DNA of 64,000 nucleotides, taken from assembly GCF_035594125.1 (NCBI RefSeq), contig NC_087171.1:14323267-14387266 (forward strand), written 5' to 3'. The stretch's first letter is position 1. Every line of letters starts with the position of its first letter. This stretch comes from Scylla paramamosain. Taxonomy: Eukaryota > Arthropoda > Malacostraca > Decapoda > Portunidae. The notes beneath the pieces are model-generated. The model made no database searches. It saw nothing but the letters and a program-made list of their open reading frames with translations, and was not told where the DNA came from. A program made the translations under genes and the position numbers. Of the stretch, positions 34,786 through 46,798 are shown piece by piece.

Positions 34786-34871
<86 letters not shown>
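34786..34871 (+). repeat. (CT)n microsatellite
   Basis: About 43 units, leading into TTC/TTG repeats. Confidence 0.98.
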
Positions 34872-34877
<6 letters not shown>

Positions 34878-34887
34878 TTTATTTTTC

Positions 34888-34970
34888 TTTTCTTTCTTCT
34901 TCTTCTTGTTCTTCTTGTTCTTCTTGTTGTTCTTGTTCTTCTTGTTCTTGTTCTTCTTCTTCTCCTCCTC
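34888..34970 (+). repeat. (TTC/TTG)n triplet tract
   Basis: CTTCTTCTTGTT units for about 80 bp. Confidence 0.92.
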
Positions 34971-35335
34971 TAATACCGAGATACTGTCCTCCTAAGTAAC
35001 AAATTGCAATAAAAAATTCCTCATTGTTTACCTATGAAATGTTGCTTTAATGAGGTTGATGCTCGTTGCCAAGGTACAAATAAAAACAACAGAAGTCATA
35101 GTTTTATTTTTTTAATCCCCTTTCTCTTTTCTGTAAAACCACATTGCATTTCCTCCATAGATCATTGTATTTTTTTTTCCTTGCTGGTTTTGAATGTAAG
35201 AAGCAGTGGGTGGGTGGGGAGGAGCCTTTTGCCAGTGCTATCATGCTTTATGCTGTGTAGATAATACAGTCTCTACAAACACCTGAGTGAGGACTACTAG
35301 TGGTCTGAGTTTTTCTGCATTTCTTCTGTATTCTT
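34971..35335. other. Unique DNA
   Basis: Nothing recognised. Confidence 0.45.
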
Positions 35336-35337
35336 GT

Positions 35338-36110
35338 TTCTTCTTCTCCTCTTCCATCTCCCCATCCCTCTCGTCTCCCCCGGAAGTGTAGAGAGGGAGA
35401 GTGTCACAAGAAATTCTAGTGGACGTCAATATCAGGCTGTGATAAGAAAAAAGGCTTGATAGGGACTGAAAGTGGTTGGTCAGGAAGAGGAGCGAGACAC
35501 CGAGAAATGGACGAAGGGAGAGGAGAAGAGGAGGGGGCACAGGTGAGAGGGGAGGATGAGAGTGAGAGTTTAGGAGGGTGATGGAGATGTGTGTGGGGAG
35601 GAGGGAGAGACAGAGAGGAGGGTAGGAGAGGAGGGTATGAAATGAAAGGGTATGTGGAGATGAGTGATGACCAGTGAAGAGAAGAGGAGGAGGAGGAGGA
35701 GAAGGAGAAGGACTGGAAAGAAGAGGGGAAGGATTGAGACGATTCGAGAGCAATGTAAATAAAGGAGAAGAAAGAATATGAAAATAATTGAGGGGAGAAG
35801 AGTTAAGTTTATGAAAAAAAAAATAGTTGAAGAAATGAAATACGAATATGAGAGAAAAGGAAGTAAGAAAAGGAGAAAGAAAAATGAAAGATAAATAAAA
35901 AAAAGAGGGAAAAGAAAAATCTGAAAGAAAGAGGAAGAAGAAGCAAGGAGAAAAAAAAATGAAATAGGAAGGAGAACAAGCAAAGAGAAAAACAAAATGA
36001 AGAAAATATGAAAGAGCAAAATAATAGGAGAAAAAACAAAGAAGGAAAAGGAGATAAATGACTGGTAATAAAAGGAAGGATGAAGTAAAGGGGAACAGGA
36101 AAGAACATAG
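35338..36110. other. Pyrimidine-to-purine-rich domain
   Basis: A short pyrimidine stretch to 35380, then more than 650 bp of A/G-dominated plus strand (GGAGAAG and AAGAAAAT motifs). Minus frames of up to 190 codons are Leu/Phe/Ser-rich and compositional. Confidence 0.78.
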
Positions 36111-36242
36111 TAGTAGTTATGCCTTACTTCAGTGCAATACAATTCAGTGCAATACTACATCAAATACCTAAATATGTTCATCTTTCTTATTTTGGTCAGA
36201 AATACAATAAAGTTAAAAAAAAAACAAAAAAAAACAGGCATG

Positions 36243-36245
<3 letters not shown>

Positions 36246-36312
<67 letters not shown>
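36246..36312 (+). repeat. (GA)n microsatellite
   Basis: About 33 units. Confidence 0.98.
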
Positions 36313-36315
<3 letters not shown>

Positions 36316-36585
36316 ACCGACCAACCTAACCTACGAACATCACAGCTTAATTTCCTTCCACAGAGAGGTTCGGTTCAGATCATAAGAATAAGAGAAGATT
36401 AATTTGCGTTTTTCACACGCGAAATAAATTAGGGCGAGGCTGCCCGTGATGGCTTCAAATGTGACCACGAGAGAGGCTGATGAGTTCTTGGAAGGCGCCT
36501 TGAGAGAGAGAGAGAGGAGGGGGAGGGAGCGTATCGTGTGGCCTTTCCTGACACCCACCACTGGCAATTTGAGAACGCGTACTCC

Positions 36586-36588
<3 letters not shown>
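36313..36588. other. Unique DNA
   Basis: CCAACCTAACC at 36322 is two CCTAA-like units. Otherwise unremarkable. Confidence 0.45.

Positions 36589-36673
<85 letters not shown>
36589..36673 (+). repeat. (CT)n microsatellite
   Basis: About 42 units, 60 bp from an oppositely oriented GA run. Confidence 0.98.
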
Positions 36674-36675
<2 letters not shown>

Positions 36676-36710
36676 GCTCCCGAGGCGTGGCGAGGCGTGG
36701 AAGGGATGAG

Positions 36711-36732
36711 TTGTGTGTGTGTGTGTGTGTGT

Positions 36733-36790
<58 letters not shown>
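36711..36790 (+). repeat. (GT)n then (GA)n microsatellite
   Basis: About 10 GT units (36711-36731), CCA, then about 27 GA units with one AAAG (36735-36790). Confidence 0.97.
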
Positions 36791-36849
36791 GGTAAGCGGC
36801 AGATAAACATATAAACAAACACATAGACAAACAGATAGTTAAGCAAACA

Positions 36850-36875
36850 AACAGACAGACAGACAGACAGACACG
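36850..36875 (+). repeat. (CAGA)n short tract
   Basis: About six ACAG units. Confidence 0.88.
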
Positions 36876-37079
36876 CAGACAAGTAAAAATGATCACAAAA
36901 CACACATCAGTTCACCAGCTTGCTGCACGTGCTCCTCAGTGTCAGGAAGGCGAAAGATGACGGTCGTGGTTACATTGTTAAAGAGTTCCCTGTCACGCTG
37001 CATAACAAGGTGACGCCATTGATAGCAAACTGATGCGGCTAAATTAACTTTTTATTTTATTTTTCTTCTCATTGGTGAA

Positions 37080-37540
37080 AGCTGTGATCAATATTAAGTG
37101 GTCGAGTGTGCCAGTGCTATTTGTTGTTGATGGTTTCCTCAGCAAAGAGATTATTACACGACAAAGTGCGCGCTTACTCCTCCTATCCTTTTTTTTTTAT
37201 CTTTTACATTAAAACTGAGTGAAAAAAAAAAGATTATCACATGGCAAAATGTACTCTTACTTCCTGCGTTTCCCCCTTTTTTTCTCTTTTACATAAGAAC
37301 TGAGTGAGATAACGTACTCCAGTGAACCAGAGCTATTCCTTGTTGGTTCTTTGGCTCAGGGACGAGGTTATTAAGAGACGAGATGAATTTATTGCCATGC
37401 GCATTGTCGCGGTTTCTTGTTTCTCAACGCCGTGAAAATTGAATGAACTAGTAAGGTCAAGCGTACCAAACCCAGACTTGTTGACTCTTTGCTCCGGGAA
37501 GAAAATATTACTCGACAAAATTTATTTCTTACGACTTTAA
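37080..37540 (+). repeat. Decayed tandem array, about four units
   Basis: TTATTACACGACAAAGTGCG (37151), TTATCACATGGCAAAATGTA (37232), TTATTAAGAGACGAGATGAA (37368) and ATATTACTCGACAAAATTTA (37504) mark successive units. AACTGAGTGA and GCTCAGGGA/GCTCCGGGA blocks also repeat. Confidence 0.68.
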
Positions 37541-38258
37541 GGTTGATTCATTCCCCCAGAAATGAATGGTTTGCTGCTTCTGAACGGACAATGCAGTACA
37601 AGAAAAGCTCCTGAACCCTTTTTAATTTACTCATCTTAATCTGTTATTGCCCTTTTCTTGCCTCATCTCTCGCCTTCTCCGTGTGATGTACCATTTTATG
37701 CTACCTTCTACATTGCCAGCTGTTTGGTTACCTTTAATACCTTTTTATTGGATTTTGATGCCACATGATTCTCCTCCTTCGTAAATATCAAGTCGATCTC
37801 TTCCTCTCCTTTCGTCGCTTTTCTCCATCCTCCTCGTCTTCCTTAATTTCCTTCCCTTTCCTTCCCGCTGCTTTTTTTTTTTCTGCCGTCTGGTCAACCT
37901 GTCAGCAATAATCTTAATGTATTCACACACGAAGGGCAAAGTCTCGGCCCGTAAATACCTCCTCTCAGGAATCTTCATATACTGGCGAGAATATTCTAAA
38001 GTACAGTAATAGTGACAAAAAAATCTCAACATCAAGTAATAAAGGACAGACGAGTCACTTGCAGATGATTGGCTACAGAATGCGTCCTCTCTCACCTGTG
38101 CTTTTGTTTACATGAATCTGGCCAAGGGTTTTAAAAGCAGAAAACGGGTACGCTAATTTGTCGCTCCTAAGAAGGTTAATTGGGAAAAAGAAGTGCTGGA
38201 AAAATTGTTGGTTATGGACAGGTGTTTATTTCTGACTAATTAACGATATCACCTGTGG
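37541..38258. other. Unique DNA
   Basis: Pyrimidine-rich at 37780-37880. A minus frame of 116 codons has no recognised domain. Confidence 0.45.

Positions 38259-38261
<3 letters not shown>

Positions 38262-38333
<72 letters not shown>
38262..38333 (+). repeat. (GA)n microsatellite
   Basis: About 36 units. Faces the CT run at 38695. Confidence 0.98.
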
Positions 38334-38336
<3 letters not shown>

Positions 38337-38691
38337 AATGATGAAACAAAAGATAATGCGGGAGAAAGGAAAGAAAAAACGTTAGGCAGACAGCAAAAAA
38401 AAAAAAAAAGTGATAAAATAAAATGAACAGCTGATAGTAGTAGTGGTGGTGGCGGTGGCGGCGGCGGCCAGACACAAACACAGAAACCAAATCAACAAAC
38501 ATCAAGTCCATCCATCTCACAAAACTATGAAATATGCCAAAGGAAAGCAAAACATCACGCCACGGAGGGAGGGAAGGGAGAGGAGGCGTGCCCAAGACAA
38601 CAGTGACAACAGCGACGGCCGATTCCCCGCGACAACGATCTGGCGAAGCTTTGTGAGGCGCGAGAGTAATAGTCAGGTCACTGTTAGGGGA

Positions 38692-38694
<3 letters not shown>
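38334..38694. other. Unique DNA with short (GGT/GGC)n
   Basis: GGTGGTGGCGGTGGCGGCGG-like units at 38443-38468 and a GC-richer stretch after that. No supported frame. Confidence 0.5.

Positions 38695-38757
<63 letters not shown>
38695..38757 (+). repeat. (CT)n microsatellite
   Basis: About 31 units. Confidence 0.98.
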
Positions 38758-38760
<3 letters not shown>

Positions 38761-39290
38761 TTTTTCTTCTTTTCCTTCCTTTCTCTCCAATTTCTCATTA
38801 TTTTTAACCTTTTTCGTCTTATTTTCTTCCCTCATCATTTAACCTTCAATTTTTTTTTTCTTTACCAGTCCATTCTTCCTCTATCTCCCTTCCTAGCTGC
38901 TTCTTCCCTTTATCCTTCCCTTACATCCATTCCTCTTCTCCTTATTCTGTGTCTTGTCTTTCCATCCCATCTGTCTGTTTCTCTCTTATCTCTCGTTCGT
39001 TCCTTTCATCCTTCTTCTCCCTCCTTTTCCTTTTCTCCTTACCCTGTGTCTTGTCTTTCCTTCCTATCTCTCGTATCGTTCTTATCTCCCTCTCCCTTTC
39101 AGTGCATCCTCGTCCTTCCCAGCCTCTCTTTCTTCCTCCATACCTTCACTTCTCTCTTTACTCACAAGATTCCTGGAACGTGTTAGCTCACCTCTCCCAG
39201 TCCCTCTCTTTCTCGACTCTTTTCCACCCTTCCATTTCTTCTCCTCCTTCTCACTCTCACAATACCCACACTTAATCTTGTTCCCTCTTC
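38758..39290. repeat. Pyrimidine-rich domain with a 100 bp duplication
   Basis: T/C-dominated for 530 bp. CTGTGTCTTGTCTTTCCATC (38946) recurs as CTGTGTCTTGTCTTTCCTTC (39046). Confidence 0.72.
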
Positions 39291-39339
39291 ACGTGGCTTA
39301 CTTTAACTTGGCTTCATTTACTTGTCCTTCATCCTTCAC

Positions 39340-39433
39340 CACTGCCACCACTGCTGACACTACCACCACCACCACCACCACCACCACCACTGCTGACACT
39401 ACCGCCACCACCACCACCACCACCACCACCACT
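39340..39433 (+). repeat. (CCA)n tract with a higher-order repeat
   Basis: Two blocks of 8-9 CCA units, each introduced by CACTGCTGACACTACC, so the unit is a block plus a spacer. Confidence 0.95.
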
Positions 39434-39599
39434 GACAGCTGTTCTTTTATTTTTATTTATTTATTTATTTTTTTTTTGCCGACTTTTGCCGTACGAATTT
39501 TTCTTTCTTTTTCCCGCAGTATCTTTTGTTTCATCTTTATCTCTTCTGTTTTTTTGTCGTTTTTTCTTTTGTTTCTTTCTTTTTCTCTCGTTTTCTGTT

Positions 39600-39716
39600 A
39601 GTCAGTCAGTCAGCTAATCAATCAGTCTTTCTATATATCTATTCGTCTGTCTATTTATCTATTTGTCTGTCTGTCTGTCTGTCTATCTATCCATCTGTCT
39701 ATCTTTCTGTATATCT
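39600..39716 (+). repeat. (CAGT)n and (TCTG/TCTA)n tetranucleotide tracts
   Basis: Short CAGT run, then degenerate TCTATCTGTCTG units. Confidence 0.88.
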
Positions 39717-39795
39717 TTTTTTTTTTCTTAAATGGATGAAAATCGTTTGTTTCCATGGTAAGAGAGAAAAATGGTGTTTATTGCACTGAAAGTGA

Positions 39796-39799
<4 letters not shown>

Positions 39800-39878
<79 letters not shown>
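39800..39878 (+). repeat. (GT)n microsatellite
   Basis: About 39 units. Confidence 0.98.
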
Positions 39879-39881
<3 letters not shown>

Positions 39882-40127
39882 GAGTGGTGTATTATGCATT
39901 TGTGAGTGTATTTTTCACCTCTTGTCTCTGATAAAAAGTGTAATGTTGTTTATATTCATTTCGTCGCGTCATATTTCGTGATTAAGTCTTTCATTATTTT
40001 TTACGCTCACACTTTTTTTTAAATTTTTTTATTTTTTGTTCATTCATTTTCTGTTTTACAAAGGTCATGCATGCAAATAAGTGTAATTTTAGCTGCAGGT
40101 GAGTGTTCCAGGCTGTATGTAGTGAAT

Positions 40128-40130
<3 letters not shown>

Positions 40131-40214
<84 letters not shown>
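40131..40214 (+). repeat. (CT)n microsatellite
   Basis: About 42 units. Confidence 0.98.
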
Positions 40215-40217
<3 letters not shown>

Positions 40218-40303
40218 ATTCTGTCTTTATCCACCATTTATTGCTAAATATTATAACTTTTCAGAAAAATCGCTATATTCTTTATAAATACATTCGGCAA
40301 TAA

Positions 40304-40396
<93 letters not shown>
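40304..40396 (+). repeat. (CTA)n(CCA)n(CT)n compound microsatellite
   Basis: About 16 CTA units, three CCA units, then about 16 CT units from 40364. Confidence 0.97.
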
Positions 40397-40400
<4 letters not shown>

Positions 40401-40688
40401 GATTAACAGCAGCATTTCGCACAGGTTTCATAATTATAAACAGCTCGCGTTAATCACGGGATACGAGAATGCCGTCTATGTTCGCTATTACGGAGCGTGA
40501 GTCTATCTCCGTCAGTAATTCCATCCCTGGCTGCGTGGATCATACGTACTACTTGCTCTCTGGTCCCTCTGGCTAGGTTAGGTTAGTCCATCTTTGTCCC
40601 CTGCTTTCCTTTTATGATTTTGCGCTGTTTAGTCGTATAGATTCTCTCGTGGCTTGCTTTTTTTCTTAATGCATCTTTCTTTTTTTTA
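40397..40688. other. Unique DNA with (TTAGG)2-3
   Basis: GCTAGGTTAGGTTAG at 40572-40586. Otherwise nothing. Confidence 0.6.
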
Positions 40689-40689
40689 T

Positions 40690-41063
40690 TTTCCTTTACT
40701 ATAATCCCACAAAATATAAATTCATCAGTTTTTCTCTCTTTTTTTTTTTTTTTTTACCCACTACAATTGAGATGAGATTTACGTAGCATTCTTTTATGTT
40801 TCACTTCCTTACTTACTCCTTGTCAGTCTTTTGTACTTAACCCTTCCTTTATTATGGTCCCACAAAAAAAAAAAAAAAAAAATCCTTATAAATTCGCCTG
40901 TTTTTCTCTTCTCTTTCGTCCATTACATAGTGAGATAAGATTTACTTACTATTCTTTTATGTTTCACTTCCTTACCTCTTGTCTATTTTTCGTCTTTAAT
41001 CTTCCCTTACTATGATTCCACAAAATTTTCCTTATAAATTCACCTGTTTTTCTCTTTTCCCCT
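40690..41063 (+). repeat. Tandem array, 2.3 units of about 155-160 bp
   Basis: TTCCTTTACTATAATCCCAC (40691), TTCCTTTATTATGGTCCCAC (40844) and TTCCCTTACTATGATTCCAC (41002) start the units. Within each full unit, GAGATRAGATTTACNTA, CATTCTTTTATGTTTCACTT and TTCGCCTGTTTTTCTCT-like blocks line up. T and A runs inside vary in length between units. Confidence 0.86.
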
Positions 41064-41458
41064 TCAACATATGCTGGGGTCAGAATCACTATCCTATCCT
41101 ATTTTTCGTCCCTTTTATTCCTCCTCCTCTTTAGTCTCCCTCCCTTGCCCCCTTACAGTGACAAGCATTGATAGTAGCCCCCTCTTATCTTGTTGACAAA
41201 TAGCCCTTCGATTCACTACCCTCCTCATCCCTATGTTCCTCTCCCCCTTCTCCCCATACCTCCCCGTTCTCTCCCTTGTATCTTCCTCGTAAAACAGCGG
41301 AAATGGAAACAAATTTGGAAAGGGATCTGCAATTTTCGAGCGGTATTTAGGCCTATGTTTATCCATCGAATAGGCCGAGAATGGGTAGGCCGCGGCTGCC
41401 TGGCTTCTTCATCCGCTGCGCTGCTTGACAAATGTGCGAGGCTTCTTGTAGTGAGGAG
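41064..41458. other. Unique DNA
   Basis: Pyrimidine-rich to 41280, then a GC-moderate patch with several GGCC/AGGCC motifs at 41340-41450. No gene recognised. Confidence 0.45.
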
Positions 41459-41690
41459 TTAATGGGCCAAGAAAGAAATAGAGGAGAAGTAAGAGGAGGA
41501 GGAGGAGTTATAGGAGGGAGAAAGAGTAAGAGAGAAGGGAGGTGAAAGAGGAGCGAGTTATTGTTTATGATAAGGAAGAGAAGGAGGAGGACGGACACAG
41601 AGAAGCAGGAATAATGAAGAAGGAGAGTGCCTGGAATAAATGAATATGGAATGAGGGAATACGAGGAAGGATGATGATAAGACAGTAAGG

Positions 41691-41693
<3 letters not shown>

Positions 41694-41768
<75 letters not shown>
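41694..41768 (+). repeat. (GA)n microsatellite
   Basis: About 37 units. Confidence 0.98.
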
Positions 41769-41771
<3 letters not shown>

Positions 41772-42390
41772 AAGTGATGCTATATAAAAGTTGCCTGACA
41801 AAAAAGGACGAAAGGAAGCTTGGGAAAATATGACCCTTGCAGCATAAACATAAAAATAATATGAAAATTAAGCCGAAAAAAAAAAAACGAAGAAAACTCA
41901 TGAAAATGTGATGATGAAAGAAAATGGTGAGTTAACTTATAGAAGGTCACGCAAAATGTTGTGAAAATTAATACAAAAGAAGTCTCCCCCCAAAAAAAAA
42001 ACAGGAGGAACAAAATGCTGCCTAAAACACGTACACAGAAAAAAAAGAGAGAAATAAAATAAAAGGAAAAAAGTAAAAAAAAAAAGAAAAGAAAGCGAAA
42101 CAATTCATTAGCAGCAATACAAGAAAATAACACCAAGAAAGCAAAAAAAAAAAAAAAAAACTAACACTCCACAAAAAAAAAGCGACATAAATAACCAAAG
42201 AAAATCAACAAAACACACCATACCATAAAAAAAAAAAAAATAAACGGCAAACCGATAAAAGAAACCATTATAGGTAAAAGGAAGAAAAAAAAAAAAACTA
42301 TATAGTTGGGAAGAAGAAATTGGTAAAAAAAGAGAACAGCGACTATAATGCCACGTATCTCCCTTCTGATATATATATGGCCCCCCACAC

Positions 42391-42391
<1 letters not shown>

Positions 42392-42443
<52 letters not shown>
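42392..42443 (+). repeat. (GA)n microsatellite
   Basis: About 25 units followed by G8. Read on the minus strand it is a CT run joined to CAGGTGTGG. Confidence 0.98.
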
Positions 42444-42451
<8 letters not shown>

Positions 42452-43240
42452 AAGGTAACGGTTTATAGGGGAGAACAGTAGGGTGAGGGAGAGAGAGGAA
42501 GAAGGGGAAAGTGATGGGAAGAGATTTTTATATTTTTTTCGTACTTTTTTTCGTGATGGACGGGAGAGGGATGAAGGAATCTAAGGAGTGAAGGAACAGG
42601 TCGTTGTGGTCGTTCAAGGGTAATGGACGGAGGATAAAGGAAGACGAATGGAAGGAAGGAAAAGGAAAACTAACATAAGGAAATGAAGGAGGAGGAGGAG
42701 GGAAAAGGAGAGGGAAGGGAGGAAAAATCAGCGCTGTTGCAAAAAAAGGAAGAGAGAAAAAGGAGAGAGAGAGAGAGAGAGAGAGGGAGAAATAATGGAA
42801 AATTTAATGAAAAGAAAGGAAGGAAAGGGAGAAAAGAAGACTGTTTAAGGAAGAGTAAGTGGCCTTGCTAAAAGAGAAAAGAAAGGAAGATGGTTAAATA
42901 AGAGAGAAAATGTGAGGTATAATGAAAAAGGAAGGAAAGGAAGAGGAAAAGAATAAGAAGTAGCGTAGGTAAAATGAAGATGATGGATTTAGATAGATAT
43001 GAAAAGAAAGACGGAAAGAAAAAAAAACTTGAAAAAAGGAAAAAATGATTAGCGCAAGTAAAAGAGAGGGAAATGAAGATGATGATGATGAAGGTAGAGA
43101 GAGAAAAAAGGGAAAGTATTATGAGAGAGAAGAAAATAAAGAAGAAAAAAGAGGAAGAGTATTATCAGGGGAAACGTAGAAAAAAAGAAAAAAAGAAAAA
43201 GATAAAAAAAGAGGAATGGAAATGAGAATTCAATTAAAAC

Positions 43241-43530
43241 TTTCCATACATATTTTTCTTTCTCTCTCTTTCTTTCCATTTTGTTTTTTTGGTTTCTGCT
43301 TTTTTTAAAATTGTGCTCTATTTCAATGTCACGTTGAGAGATGGTGAAGGTGTTTATCGGTTTGGGGTTTACGAAGGATTTATCAATTTATTCTCTGGTT
43401 ATTAATTTACGCTATATACATATTCTAGGTATCTAATAACCACAAACTGCAGGTATAGTCCCGGAAGAAAATTATGTAAGTTTAAAGATTAAGACGGAGG
43501 AAAAAAGTATCAACAATAATAGATATACAT
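43241..43530. other. Unique DNA
   Basis: Nothing recognised. Confidence 0.45.

Positions 43531-43532
<2 letters not shown>

Positions 43533-43594
<62 letters not shown>
43533..43594 (+). repeat. (CT)n microsatellite
   Basis: About 31 units. Confidence 0.98.
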
Positions 43595-43599
<5 letters not shown>

Positions 43600-44845
43600 T
43601 CCCATACTTCCATTCCCTCATATTCGCGCCAGGTAAAAAAATGGACTCGATGAAAACAGTGCATCGGGTCAGGCGAGGTAAAGATCCCCACTTTTCTTCC
43701 AATTTTCCCGGAAGAGAAGCGTTCTATCAGGATTTACCGGCGGGCGGGAACGTATTACCCCGGCCCGCGTCTCGCCCTAGCGCTGCCCCCAACATGAGCG
43801 GAAAAAAAAAAAAAAACACGGTCTTGTATACACTCATCCATCTATCCATCTGGGTTACGTAAATTCGGAAGCGCCATTTGTCCCCTCTCTCCCATTCTCT
43901 CTTTCTCTCTTTCTCTCTCTTTCTCTCTACACACTTACTATGCACCCCAGCCCGTCCCTGCCCCCTGATACTGCCACTTTTTCTCCTGATGACACACGGG
44001 GCCTCGCTGTCCCTTCATGGTCCCTCGTATGAAGTCCTCGCCGCAGCCCTCAGTGTTACTCCCCCTATCCCCTCACCTAGACCGCTTCTGTTCCTCCTTT
44101 CCTGTCTTCTCTCCTCTGCTCCTTTCTTTTCTTTCTCTTCTTTTCTTCTATCTCTTCTTATTGTTCTTCTTTATTTCTGATATTCTTTTTTTCGCTTGAC
44201 TCTATTCTATCTCGCTTCACTGTACACACTCTCTCCCTACAGTCCCCTACCTCCTTCTCATTCTCCCTCCCTTCCCTCTCCCTCCTCCTTCTCCTCCTGA
44301 ATGTGATGTTGAGGGATATATTGCTGGGCGGGATGATGAGTCTCTGGCGCAGCTTAGGCCCTGAGGACACCACGCACTGTGTTGTGGGTGCTCTTCATGT
44401 TAAAGTCTTAAGATATACCAGGTTCAGCTTAAGCCTTTAATCTGCGTGGGCGCTTTACGTAGGCTTAGTGACGGGGCCCGGCGCATTATGCTGGACTTGT
44501 ACGAAGTTTTGGATAAAAAAAAACCGGGAGGATGACTTTAGTAAAACAGTTTAAAAAAGTTTTTGGGCTCCATATATGTTTTTTTTTTTCTCCTCACTCA
44601 CTCTCTCTCTCCCACTCTCCTTTGAGATTCTTAAGTTGAGGAGACGAGGGAAGAGAGAGAGAGAGGGGGGGTGGGATATATGAGAGGAAAATGAGAGAAG
44701 GATGAAGAGCGTCAGGAGAAGGATGTTGAGATTCATTTGGACACTTTAGAAGAAAATCATGTCCATTCACCTCACTGCCACCCACACGTCTTGCCTTCCT
44801 GAGCAACCATCCGCTTCTTTCTCCACCTTCCTGCCTCTCCTCCCT
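43595..44845. other. Unique DNA, no gene recognised
   Basis: A GC-richer patch at 43725-43800, pyrimidine-rich DNA at 43880-44290, GC-moderate DNA to 44500, a purine/pyrimidine switch at 44590-44720. No frame with a recognisable domain. Confidence 0.5.
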
Positions 44846-44849
44846 TCTA

Positions 44850-45260
44850 CCTCTTAATCACCACACTCCCACACCTTCCCTCAGCACTTCTGCACCTTAA
44901 CCCTACTTCTTCACACTAATCAATCTTTTTTTATCTTCACTTTGTTGTCTTACTTTCCCTCTACACTCTTACACTTCCTCTCCACATTTATTACACCTTC
45001 TCTCACTCCCTTACATCGTCCCGTCACACTCCTACACTATACAACCATCATCTATTTTTGTATCTTTCCTTCCCTCTACACTCTTACTACTTAACCTCAG
45101 AACTTAAGCATTAACATCTTTTTTCCCCACCTTCCTTGACACTCTCACGTTTAATCACTCTTATACTTTATACTTATCAATCTTTTCTTTCTTAAGCCTC
45201 TATCCAACACTCCTACACGCCTGCACTTTAACACTGCTACATTTACTCGCCCACTTAAGG
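44850..45260 (+). repeat. Degenerate CACTCYTACAC-type minisatellite
   Basis: CACACTCCCACACC, CACACTCTTACACTTCC, CACACTCCTACACTA and CTACACTCTTACTAC phrases recur every 12-60 bp in C/T/A-rich, G-poor DNA. Confidence 0.65.
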
Positions 45261-45560
45261 TCAGAGAAAAGGCCTTAGTGACGCGAGAAAAGGTCAGACT
45301 GAGGACAAAAGTGCGGAAGGTTATCCGTGACAGGGAAGAATGGGAGATGAAGGGAGAGAACAGGGGACAGGAAAGGCAGGAAATAATATAATATATCAAG
45401 GAAATTTCATTATCGTTGGGGAGAGAAAGGCTGGGTGACGTTTTGTATCTTAGGGTCTTTGCGGCTTGCGATGAGTGTCTCCAGGTGATGACTGAAGGAA
45501 GGAACTGAAGTAATACGCGGTGACTGTCTGGGTATTTGACTGACATGTTAAGGGATCACT
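45261..45560. other. Unique DNA
   Basis: A minus frame crosses it without a recognised motif. Confidence 0.4.
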
Positions 45561-45564
45561 CGCC

Positions 45565-45785
45565 GGTGGATCAGCGTAATGGACTGTCTGATTAACTGAC
45601 TGACGGACTCACTGACAAATAGGCTGATAAGGTCCGCGGCCGAATGACTGACTGACTGACTGACTGCATGATTGACTGGCTGGTTGGATGGGCATTTACC
45701 TACGTAGTTAACTGAGCGTATAATTTAGTGGTTAATTAGCTGATTGATTGGCTGATTGGCTGATTAGCTACGTGGTTGGGACGAT
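45565..45785 (+). repeat. Cryptic (CTGA/CTGG/TGAT)n repeat region
   Basis: ACTGACTGACTGACTGACTG (45645-45664) in a field of GATTGGCTGATTGGCTG motifs. Same type as 23040-23420. Confidence 0.8.
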
Positions 45786-46388
45786 TAACTGGTGACTTGT
45801 GCATTGGTTCGCCTCGTGATCACCTGAGCGAGTCTCCAAGTAATGACTCAACTCTTTTAACTGCCACAGCTTCTCCTAGAGCTTAATGAGACGGCTTGGT
45901 GCAGGTTCAGACTGATTTCGAAAGGTACAAATGAAAGGAAAAGGAGTGATTAAGTATTTTAAATCTTTCTGTTCCCATAACTTTTATTCTTGTTTAGTAG
46001 AATTGCCTTGGATTACTGAAATGAAAAATTCGGCATAAGAAGATGTAGATTTTTAGTACTCTTGGCAAAAACTGAATTGCCTCACAACACCTCAACACCG
46101 TAAGTTTTCACCATACCATGCAATAACTTCAGAACGTAGGGTGAATCTCACAACAGTAAAACACACGGTATAAACTTAACGTATATTATCCATTAATACA
46201 CAAAATTAAAGGAATAAGAACCCAATTAATTTATTACAGAGTCTCAATACTCCGCAGGCAAATACTGATAGCGAGTGACATCCTGTGATCACCAATTAAG
46301 GGATCGGGTTGGGTCAGGTTGTGTTACGCCACGTTTAGTTAACTGACCGAATGGAGGAACTATCAAGTGATTTTAAAGAAATGAAAGC
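45786..46388. other. Unique DNA
   Basis: Nothing recognised. Confidence 0.45.
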
Positions 46389-46389
46389 A

Positions 46390-46785
46390 TTAGTCGTCGC
46401 TTTATTGACTTGAGTAACGCAGCAGGAGAGTGAGTCACTGAATAATTACTTGATTCATACTCGTACCATCCTTCCTCTTCCTGGTGGAACAAATCAAACA
46501 CGAGAAAAGTGAGATAGAGTATTATCATCATTCCTCATTGGCTTAGTAATGCACGCTGGAGGTGACTCATTGATTGACTTACTCCTGACTCACGCTTCCC
46601 GGTGGACTTGAAAAGAGAGCCATGCATGTAAGAAGGAAAGACAGGATATTATTATTATCATTATCCTTTATTGACCTGGCAGTGAAACATGAAAGCATTT
46701 GTAACTCACTTTTAAACTCTTTGACAGATACGAGACTCATTCCTCAGAAGCGAGTCATTCATGTGAGGAAGAAAGGGAAATTTTT
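46390..46785 (+). repeat. Decayed tandem array, three units of about 130 bp
   Basis: TTTATTGACTTGAGTAACGC (46401), CTCATTGGCTTAGTAATGCA (46535) and TTTATTGACCTGGCAGTGAA (46667) mark the units. GAGTCACTGA / GACTCATTGA / GACTCATTCC and CTTCCTGGTGGA / CTTCCCGGTGGA blocks align. Confidence 0.72.
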
Positions 46786-46798
46786 TTTTATTTTTTTT

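Larger units (their letters stand above)
41460..43240. other. 1.8 kb purine-rich domain
   Basis: The plus strand is dominated by A and G over 1.8 kb, including the GA tracts at 41694 and 42392, many A runs (41876, 42143, 42228, 42285) and AAGGAAGG or GAGAAAAG motifs. Minus frames of up to 180 codons are Phe/Leu/Ser-rich artefacts. Confidence 0.82.

Noticed and set aside
38236..39601. Several 200-250 codon frames on both strands
   Set aside because: They are translations of CT/GA runs and of a 530 bp pyrimidine-rich domain, with no motif.
45840..45870. Possible fifth piggyBac-like MITE end (CTTTTAACTGCCAC)
   Set aside because: The short match to the terminal repeat is not followed by any internal block of the family.
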